Source: Microbacteriaceae bacterium (GTDB taxonomy: Bacteria; Actinomycetota; Actinomycetes; Actinomycetales; Microbacteriaceae). From it: a stretch of DNA of 12,391 bases. A program made the translations under genes and the position numbers. This document shows, piece by piece, positions 1 to 5,262 of this stretch. The number at the start of each line of letters is the position of its first letter. Within the stretch, counting starts at the first letter, position 1. The notes below the pieces were generated by a model that saw nothing but the letters and a program-made list of their open reading frames with translations, ran no database searches and was not told the origin of the DNA. The stretch covers positions 1 through 12,391 of the forward strand of contig JAUZFY010000080.1 of the NCBI GenBank assembly GCA_030840185.1. The letters are read 5' to 3'.

Positions 1-213
1 TATCGGCGCTGGCTGGCGGCGAAGATCGAGCCGCTGATCCGGGCGCACGGCTTGCAGCGTGGGAAAGAGGATGCCGCGACCGGCGCGATCCGCTCGACCG
101 CTCTCGGGCGGGTTGCGGGTCAACCCGCAACGGGTCCAACCAACACGGTTCCGGCCAGCACTGGTCTGGGCAACAAGCTTGCGTCTCGGCAAGATCCGCC
201 CACGCTGTTCTGA
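1..213 (+). CDS. C-terminal end of a probable Rv2578c-like radical SAM protein (5' truncated)
   Basis: Frame 1 is open from the first base to a TGA at 211-213, giving 70 residues of the C-terminus of a longer protein. The fragment opens with a basic amphipathic stretch (YRRWLAAKIEPLIRAHGL) and then becomes a low-complexity Ala/Gly/Thr/Pro tail ending in PPTLF. The opening stretch resembles, from memory, the C-terminus of the actinobacterial Rv2578c family of radical SAM proteins, distant relatives of spore photoproduct lyase, whose substrate I do not know. The radical SAM cysteine motif and the barrel lie outside the window, so the assignment rests on the tail alone. It could instead be another protein with a similar helical C-terminus. 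No clear terminator follows it. Confidence 0.5.
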   Translation, partial: YRRWLAAKIEPLIRAHGLQRGKEDAATGAIRSTALGRVAGQPATGPTNTVPASTGLGNKLASRQDPPTLF

Positions 214-242
214 CCCTGGAGGTGCCGGAGGAACGCGGGAAA

Positions 243-258
243 GTGTGACCGTTCACAC
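243..258. promoter_or_regulatory. Inverted repeat GTGTGA-N4-TCACAC, possible operator
   Basis: Two perfect 6-base arms, GTGTGA and TCACAC, are separated by CCGT, about 150 bp upstream of the two-component operon and 30 bp after the preceding stop codon. This layout suits a dimeric regulator. The arms resemble a Crp/GlxR half-site (TGTGA), but the spacer is 4 bases instead of the usual 6, so a Crp-type site is unlikely. The cognate regulator is unknown. Confidence 0.35.
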
Positions 259-266
259 GGGCGCGC

Positions 267-280
267 CCCCCTTAAGGGGG
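267..280. promoter_or_regulatory. Perfect 14-bp palindrome CCCCCTTAAGGGGG
   Basis: A fully self-complementary 14-mer lies 8 bp after the preceding inverted repeat, in the only intergenic gap before the two-component operon. It has no U-tract after it and only a four-base centre, so it is a poor intrinsic terminator. It could be an operator or cruciform-prone sequence, or chance in GC-rich DNA. The rest of 214-404 shows no convincing -35/-10 pair; AATTGG occurs twice (304-309 and 335-340), 31 bp apart. Confidence 0.3.
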
Positions 281-391
281 TAAAGTGACGCAGTTTTGCG
301 CGAATTGGTTGCAATTTCGCATGATTACGGCGTCAATTGGGGGCCTAAGTGCCGTCTTTCCAGTGCGATACTGAGTCTCTGGCCGCGGGTT

Positions 392-397
392 AAGGGG
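392..397 (+). promoter_or_regulatory. Ribosome binding site that decides the histidine kinase start
   Basis: AAGGGG sits 7 bases before the ATG at 405 but only 1 base before an in-frame ATG at 399. The normal 5-9 base spacing makes 405 the likely initiation codon. Confidence 0.65.
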
Positions 398-404
398 AAT
401 GCGC

Positions 405-1622
405 ATGTCCGTCTCACTGTCATCAGGGGCGGAACCTCTTGTCGTGAGTCGTGCGTTTGCTCACTCCGCCCACGCGATCGGTTACACCTGCCTCGGGTCG
501 ACATTGCTCATCACCCTCGCGTTTCAGGTGGCGAGGCCGCATGACAACCTTGCCCCGGTTCTACTCACCCTCACGGCCATGATCGGGCTGCTTTTCCTGA
601 GCGCTCGACGACCGAGCATCCTCCTGTCTGTGGTCTATCTCGTCGCCGGAGCCACCGGTACCTTCTGGATCGTGGTCTCCCTCTATCAAACCGATCCGGG
701 CGTTCCACAGAGCAGCGCCTTTCCGCTGTCGTTTCTGGCGATCGCGCTTGTGATGGTTGGCGGCCCGGCCTCTGGACTGATTGTCCGCGTGGTCTGGAGC
801 ACCGCGGGCTGTATCGCCGGCGAAGTTGCCCTTTCCGGGGCGCAGTACGTGAGTCGGCATCCGGTGCGACCGGATCTGGCTACTCTCGCGGCATACGGCA
901 CCACCGTCGCCATCCTTGTGCTGGTGAGCGTGAGTCACCGCAACGCGTGGCGCTCCCAGCCGATGCTGCACCGCGCGGCGCTCGATGAACAGCTCGCGGC
1001 CATGCGGTACCGCATCGAGGTGAAGGCTGCAGCCCTCATGCACGACTCCGTGCTCAGCCATCTCGCGGCGATAGCCGGCTCGAGCGAGCCGCAGTTGGAT
1101 CCCACGCTCCGAATCCAGATTCACCGGGATCTCGAATTCCTTGCCGGCGAGGAGTGGCTCATCGATCAGGCGGCCGAGGTGTCAACGAAACCCGACCTTG
1201 CCTTCCGGATGAGCCCGCTGTGTGCGGCGATCAGCGAGACACGACTGAACGGGCTCGAGGTCGAGTGCACCGGTGACCTCAACGCGGTTTGCACCCTCAG
1301 CCCGGATTGCTCGGTTGCGCTGGGTCTCGCCGTCAAGCAGTGTCTCGTCAACGTGCTTCGCCATTCCGGTGTCACCAAGGCCGAGGTTGCCGTCTTCGGG
1401 TCCGGCCCCGAGGTCTCGGTGATGGTCATCGACGCCGGTTGCGGCTTCACGGAATCCGACACAAGCGCCGATCGGCTCGGCCTCAAGCAGTCCGTGCGCG
1501 CGCGCATAGAAACCGTCGGCGGCTCAGTCCAGGTGTGGTCGACCCCCGGCCGCGGCACCTCCATCATGATTCGAGTTCCGACGCACGAGTCCCTTGCCAC
1601 GACACGCACGGAAATCGACTAG
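405..1622 (+). CDS. Six-helix membrane sensor histidine kinase (NarL/DesK-like class)
   Basis: Predicted sensor kinase of 405 residues. About six hydrophobic segments (roughly 23-43, 49-66, 71-94, 104-120, 124-142, 159-177) form the N-terminal half, with only short loops, so any signal is probably sensed in or at the membrane. A helical linker leads to the phosphoacceptor motif HDSVLSHL (H213), the form typical of kinases that pair with LuxR/NarL regulators. The ATP-binding domain has an N-box residue in CLVNVLRHSG (N316), a G1 box DAGCGF (343-348), an LGL turn (358-360) and GRGTS near the end (382-386), so it looks catalytically complete. The ATG at 405 is chosen over 399 because of ribosome-binding-site spacing. 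It is the first gene of a compact run; its TAG overlaps the next GTG by one base. The signal cannot be read from the sequence. Confidence 0.88.
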   Translation: MSVSLSSGAEPLVVSRAFAHSAHAIGYTCLGSTLLITLAFQVARPHDNLAPVLLTLTAMIGLLFLSARRPSILLSVVYLVAGATGTFWIVVSLYQTDPGVPQSSAFPLSFLAIALVMVGGPASGLIVRVVWSTAGCIAGEVALSGAQYVSRHPVRPDLATLAAYGTTVAILVLVSVSHRNAWRSQPMLHRAALDEQLAAMRYRIEVKAAALMHDSVLSHLAAIAGSSEPQLDPTLRIQIHRDLEFLAGEEWLIDQAAEVSTKPDLAFRMSPLCAAISETRLNGLEVECTGDLNAVCTLSPDCSVALGLAVKQCLVNVLRHSGVTKAEVAVFGSGPEVSVMVIDAGCGFTESDTSADRLGLKQSVRARIETVGGSVQVWSTPGRGTSIMIRVPTHESLATTRTEID

Positions 1623-2779
1623 TGGAGCCAGAGCGCACCCGACAACAATTGGATCCCGCGGGGACGACCGGAGTGTGGCCGGTCACAATCACGATATGTG
1701 TCGGCGCGTTCGGATATGCCTTCCTCGTCACGGTGCTGGACCTGGACGAGATTTCGAACCCTGCCTTCGCCGTGTTGGCCCTCCTTGCGCTCGGGATGGC
1801 CGGCTTCATCGTGATGCGGGCTTCCCAACCTTCCCGTGCTCCGCTGACCGGGCGTTCCCATCTCGTTGCCCACTCGCTCGGATTCGCCGCCATCGTTCTG
1901 GAGGACGTCAGCCACTGGGGGGCGGACGCTCACCTCCAGGACGACTGGGGTCCGATTGCGCTCGGATTCGTTCTCGTGGCACTCTCGCCCTACCGTCCGG
2001 CGAGGGAACTTTCGTCGTCCGGCATCCTGTCGTCGATCGGCGTTGGTTTTCTCATACTGCTTCAGATTCGCTCGTTTAGTACGGATGCCCCCGCGAGCGC
2101 CTTCATAGTCGTCGCCGTGACGCCGATGCTTGCGCTGTGTCTGTCCGCGGCCACGTTTTCTTACGGCGCGGTAGTCGCCGTCGAGCGCTGGAGGAAGCGA
2201 TCGATGGAGGCTTCGGCAACCCTGGTTCGTGACTGCCAGGGCGGCATCGCTCGATCGGTGCGCAAGGACAGGGTGACGATTCTCGATCGAGACGTTCTCC
2301 CGTTCTTCGCCGAGGTGCTCGCCAAGCGCGAGCTCAGCGCGGAGGATCGGGAGCGGGCCCGCGACATCGCGGACGCCATCCGGCGAGTGATGGTCGAAGA
2401 GGTGGATCGCAGCTGGATCGAGACGATCATCGAACTCACTCAGCGCGACAACCCGCGGCCCGGCTCGATCAGCGATGTGGTCAGCGACCCCGATCACGTC
2501 GCCTCGGCCATGTCGATAGACCAGCGCACCGCCATCCGCGCGCTGCTCGTGGCGCTACTCGAACAGCCCGGGTTCGATTGGGCAGACCTTCGCATCGCGT
2601 TCGTCGCGGTCGACGATCGCTCTCATTCGCTCATCAGCGCCACAGTGAGACTTCCCGAACGAGCCATGCGCACACGATTCGCACCGTATGTTGCCATCAT
2701 CAGAGCGCTCTTCGCCAATCTTGAGGTCGATTTCACTCAGCAGATGCTCGCACTAAGGTTCTCCTATGAGCTCTATTAG
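1622..2779 (+). CDS. Degenerate histidine-kinase-like membrane protein (probable pseudokinase)
   Basis: A 385-residue protein starting with GTG at 1622, which shares its G with the TAG of the upstream kinase; this coupling decides the start. About six hydrophobic segments lie in the first 187 residues (roughly 19-39, 48-66, 80-94, 108-122, 134-150, 159-187). The rest is cytoplasmic. By eye it can be laid over the upstream kinase: DRDVLPFF (222-229) sits where the kinase has HDSVL, so the phosphoacceptor His is replaced by Asp; LLVALLEQPG (308-317) sits where the kinase has CLVNVLRHSG, so the N-box Asn becomes Ala (A311). No DxGxG box or GxG loop is present. Such a protein should not bind ATP normally or phosphorylate itself. 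It may be a sensor or inhibitor subunit for the neighbouring kinase (inference). It could also be an unrelated membrane protein with a helical tail. Confidence 0.72.
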   Translation: MEPERTRQQLDPAGTTGVWPVTITICVGAFGYAFLVTVLDLDEISNPAFAVLALLALGMAGFIVMRASQPSRAPLTGRSHLVAHSLGFAAIVLEDVSHWGADAHLQDDWGPIALGFVLVALSPYRPARELSSSGILSSIGVGFLILLQIRSFSTDAPASAFIVVAVTPMLALCLSAATFSYGAVVAVERWRKRSMEASATLVRDCQGGIARSVRKDRVTILDRDVLPFFAEVLAKRELSAEDRERARDIADAIRRVMVEEVDRSWIETIIELTQRDNPRPGSISDVVSDPDHVASAMSIDQRTAIRALLVALLEQPGFDWADLRIAFVAVDDRSHSLISATVRLPERAMRTRFAPYVAIIRALFANLEVDFTQQMLALRFSYELY

Positions 2780-3443
2780 CCCGGGCGGCGCTAAGGCCGG
2801 GCGTCGGCTGCGGCTCGCCATCCTCGACGATCACGAGATTTTGCTCGACAGCCTCGGAAGCTGGATCGGAACCAACGCGCCTGATTTCGACCTTGTTCTT
2901 AGTGCCAACACCTGGTTGCAACTCGTGCACAGCGCCAATTTCCCGACCGAACTGGTCTTCCTCGACTTCCAGCTGAAAGAATCGATCTCTATCGAGGCCA
3001 GGGTGCGCACCTGCCGTGCTGCTGGCGCCAAGGTGATCGTGATCTCAAGCCTCGACACCCGTGAGGCGCGGGAGCGGGCGCTTGATGCCGGGGCGGCCGC
3101 CTTCGCCTCCAAGTCGATGCCGATGCGCGAGCTGATGGAGATCGCCCGGAAGGTCGTGGGAGCGCAGCCCGGCGGACACCTGCAAAAGGACTGGCGTCCA
3201 CTTCCGCTTGGGGCGACTGCTAAGCAGTCCCGGCCCAAGCTGAGCGCGGGCGAGGGCGAGGCGCTTAAACTATATGTCTCCGGCTGCAGCACGGCCGAGG
3301 TAGCGCAGAACATGAACGTGCAATACGAAACCGCGAAGACCTACCTGCGTCGAGTGCGCGAGAAGTACGCAAAAGCAAACAGACCGGCGAGCAAGAAGGC
3401 GGATCTCATCCGTCGGGCCGCCGAGGACGGATACCTCCGGTAG
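2766..3443 (+). CDS. LuxR/NarL-type response regulator
   Basis: A 225-residue response regulator. The receiver domain (about 15-135) has the acidic triad start DDH (21-23), the phosphorylatable Asp in VFLDFQL (D67), the Ser in VISS (94-95) and the conserved Lys in FASKSM (K116), so it should accept phosphate. A linker leads to a LuxR-type helix-turn-helix (about 157-215), with the recognition region in TAEVAQNMNVQYETAKTYL. About 13 extra residues precede the usual receiver start. The ATG at 2766 has AAGG at 2755-2758 with 7-base spacing and overlaps the previous gene by 14 bases, so it is probably translated from the same mRNA. The natural partner is the histidine kinase two genes upstream. 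Target genes are unknown; autoregulation from the repeats upstream of 405 is possible. Confidence 0.9.
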   Translation: MSSISPGGAKAGRRLRLAILDDHEILLDSLGSWIGTNAPDFDLVLSANTWLQLVHSANFPTELVFLDFQLKESISIEARVRTCRAAGAKVIVISSLDTREARERALDAGAAAFASKSMPMRELMEIARKVVGAQPGGHLQKDWRPLPLGATAKQSRPKLSAGEGEALKLYVSGCSTAEVAQNMNVQYETAKTYLRRVREKYAKANRPASKKADLIRRAAEDGYLR

Positions 3444-4120
3444 TGGCAAAGCTCTATTTTCGCTATGGCGCCATGAACAGTGGCAAGAGCACTGCGATGC
3501 TCCAGGCCGCGTACAACTACGAGGAGCGCGGTCAGCAGGTGTTGCTCGCGAAGCCGAGCATCGACACGAGAGGCGATCGCGGCATCGTGTCCCGGCTCGG
3601 CGTCACTCGCGACGTCGACTTCGTCGTGGCGCCCGAGGACGACGTGTACTCCACGTTCGAGCGGGAACGCGCGCGGGTTAGGCAATCGACCGGGCTCGAC
3701 GTGAGCTGCCTGCTCGTCGACGAAGCCCAGTTTCTTACCGAGTCGCAGGTGGATGACCTGCTGCGAATCGCCATCATCGAGGCCGTCCCGGTGCTGGCCT
3801 ACGGCATCCGTACCGACTTCCAGACCGTCGCCTTCCCGGGCAGCCGTCGCCTGCTCGAAATCGCCCACTCGCTGGAGGAACTCAAGACCATCTGCCGGTG
3901 CGGGCGAAAGGCCGTGTTCAACGCCCGCAAGATTGACGGCGAATTCGTCTTCGATGGGGACCAGGTCGCCATCGACGGGGCGGAGGTCACCTACGAGTCG
4001 CTGTGCGGTGCGTGCTACCTAGACGAGAGCGGCGGGGTGCTGAACAGCGGCCGGAATCGCGTGCTTGCGACCCCGGCCGAGGTCGCCTACGGCTCCGGTC
4101 CCGACGCCGACTTCGCCTAA
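3443..4120 (+). CDS. tdk: Thymidine kinase (type II, E. coli-like zinc form)
   Basis: Cytosolic enzyme that phosphorylates thymidine to dTMP with ATP in the pyrimidine salvage pathway. The 225-residue product has the P-loop GAMNSGKS (9-16), the LLVDEAQFL strand (91-98) with Walker B Asp93 and the expected catalytic base Glu94, the YGIRTDFQ loop (120-127), and a zinc site of CRC (C151, C153) plus CGAC (C188, C191). The CxC spacing is like the E. coli form, with Cys in place of the second-pair His that I recall there. A C-terminal tail of about 25 residues is not conserved. The GTG at 3443 shares its G with the regulator's TAG, and the resulting MAKLYFRYGAMNSGKS is the normal family N-terminus. 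It is coupled to the two-component genes and followed by a terminator. A functional link between them is not evident. Confidence 0.95.
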   Translation: MAKLYFRYGAMNSGKSTAMLQAAYNYEERGQQVLLAKPSIDTRGDRGIVSRLGVTRDVDFVVAPEDDVYSTFERERARVRQSTGLDVSCLLVDEAQFLTESQVDDLLRIAIIEAVPVLAYGIRTDFQTVAFPGSRRLLEIAHSLEELKTICRCGRKAVFNARKIDGEFVFDGDQVAIDGAEVTYESLCGACYLDESGGVLNSGRNRVLATPAEVAYGSGPDADFA

Positions 4121-4132
4121 GTACCGGAAATC

Positions 4133-4164
4133 ATAAAACGCCCTCCCGAAGGAAGGCGTTTTAT
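4133..4164. terminator. Bidirectional intrinsic terminator between tdk and tRNA-Pro
   Basis: A 10-bp perfect outer stem (4133-4142 with 4155-4164, ending in TTTTAT on both strands) encloses a short inner stem. Read on the minus strand, the inner part is UCC-UUCG-GGA, a stable cUUCGg tetraloop, and the junction pair is a U-G wobble. Read on the plus strand the same place is a C-A mismatch with a CGAA loop. It should therefore stop both transcripts, with the better hairpin for the leftward one. It starts 13 bp after the tdk stop and lies 10 bp beyond the tRNA 3' end. Confidence 0.85.
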
Positions 4165-4173
4165 AAACCACTG

Positions 4174-4247
<74 letters not shown>

Positions 4248-4278
4248 ATTGCCTCGCGCTTATTTCACGTGAGCCTCA

Positions 4279-5262
4279 TCAAGAATAGCTGAAATCTTTG
4301 GCCACGAGTGTCACCAGAGTCGCTTCGGGCGGACAGGCAAATCTCACGGGAGCGTAAATGGAGGTTCCGAGGCCCGCCGAGACGTTCAGATACGCGGTTC
4401 GACGGGCGTGCTCCCACAGGCTTAATCCCTTGACCTTGTCCCGCGGGATGTCGCAATTGGTCACGAGTGCTCCGTGTCCGGGCACGCACACCTGGCCACC
4501 GTGAGTGTGTCCGGCGAAGATGAGCTCGGCACCCTGATTGACGAGCGCGTTGAGTACGCGCTGGTACGGCGAGTGAGTCAGACCGATTGTGACGGGATTG
4601 GGCCCGCCCGTTTCATCCTGCCAGCCGACGTTTTCATCCTGCCAGCCGACGTTTTCGCGCATTTCCTCGGCCGCACCGGGCAGCTTGTCCAGTCGATCCC
4701 AACCGATGTGAGCGTCGTTGACCCCCAAAAACTCGAGTCTCGATCCCTTGATGCTCATTGCCCGGGCGGTGTTGTTGAGATCGAGCCAACCGAGACCCTC
4801 GAACAACGAATTGAGGGCCCGGGTGTCGAGGTTCGGCTTGTGGTGCCTCACCTTCGACGGGGCGGCGAAGTAGGCGAGCGGGTTCTTGGCAATTGGCCCG
4901 TGATAGTCGTTTGATCCGTGGACGAACACGCCGGGAGTGCCGCGGAACGGCTCTAACGCATACTCGACTCCCTCGAGGCCATCCAAGTGCCCGAGGTTGT
5001 CACCGGTGTCGACGATCAGGTCCGGCTCGTAGACCGCGAGGCCGCGAACCCACTCCTGCTTCGCACGTTGCCAAGGGGCCATGTGGAAGTCGGACAGGTG
5101 CAACACCGTCAACGGCCGGGCGCCAGCCTGGAGCACGGGCACCGTGTGGGTGCGCAGAGTAAACCGGTTGCGTTCGACCAGCGTGCCCCACGCCAAGGTG
5201 CCGAGGCCGATGGCGCCGAGCGCAATGGCCGCGTTAGCGGACCCGCGAGACGTGGCGACCAT
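4279..5262 (-). CDS. Membrane-anchored metallophosphoesterase
   Basis: A 327-residue calcineurin-like phosphoesterase. A short hydrophobic N-terminal helix (about 9-28) suggests membrane attachment. The binuclear metal motifs are DFH (D58, H60), GDN (87-89), GSNDY (116-120, in place of the common GNH(E/D)), H230 in LTHSPYQ and GHTHGGQ (251-257). The C-terminal GLGTSIYAPVRFACPPE segment is usual in the family that neighbours actinobacterial PASTA penicillin-binding proteins (Rv3683 next to ponA2, from memory). The substrate is not known; a phospholipid-related or cell-envelope role is inferred from context. The ATG at 5262 shares its A with the TGA of the penicillin-binding protein gene, which fixes the start; a longer reading from 5385 would lie in that gene. 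Residues 203-209 and 210-216 are an exact seven-residue duplication. Confidence 0.88.
   Translation of the reverse strand: MVATSRGSANAAIALGAIGLGTLAWGTLVERNRFTLRTHTVPVLQAGARPLTVLHLSDFHMAPWQRAKQEWVRGLAVYEPDLIVDTGDNLGHLDGLEGVEYALEPFRGTPGVFVHGSNDYHGPIAKNPLAYFAAPSKVRHHKPNLDTRALNSLFEGLGWLDLNNTARAMSIKGSRLEFLGVNDAHIGWDRLDKLPGAAEEMRENVGWQDENVGWQDETGGPNPVTIGLTHSPYQRVLNALVNQGAELIFAGHTHGGQVCVPGHGALVTNCDIPRDKVKGLSLWEHARRTAYLNVSAGLGTSIYAPVRFACPPEATLVTLVAKDFSYS
4611..4652. repeat. Perfect 21-bp tandem duplication inside the metallophosphoesterase gene
   Basis: Bases 4611-4631 and 4632-4652 are identical. The unit is a multiple of three, so the protein keeps its frame and gains a second copy of ENVGWQD. It lies in the variable segment between the metal-binding GSNDY and LTHS motifs, probably a surface loop. 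Confidence 0.95.

Noticed and set aside
243..258. Crp/GlxR binding site
   Set aside because: Half-sites match TGTGA/TCACA but the spacer is 4 bases instead of 6, so I list it only as an unassigned inverted repeat.
1619..2497. 292-codon minus-strand frame opposite the pseudokinase gene
   Set aside because: Arg/His/Gly-rich composition typical of a shadow frame; the plus-strand gene has membrane helices and coupling to both neighbours.
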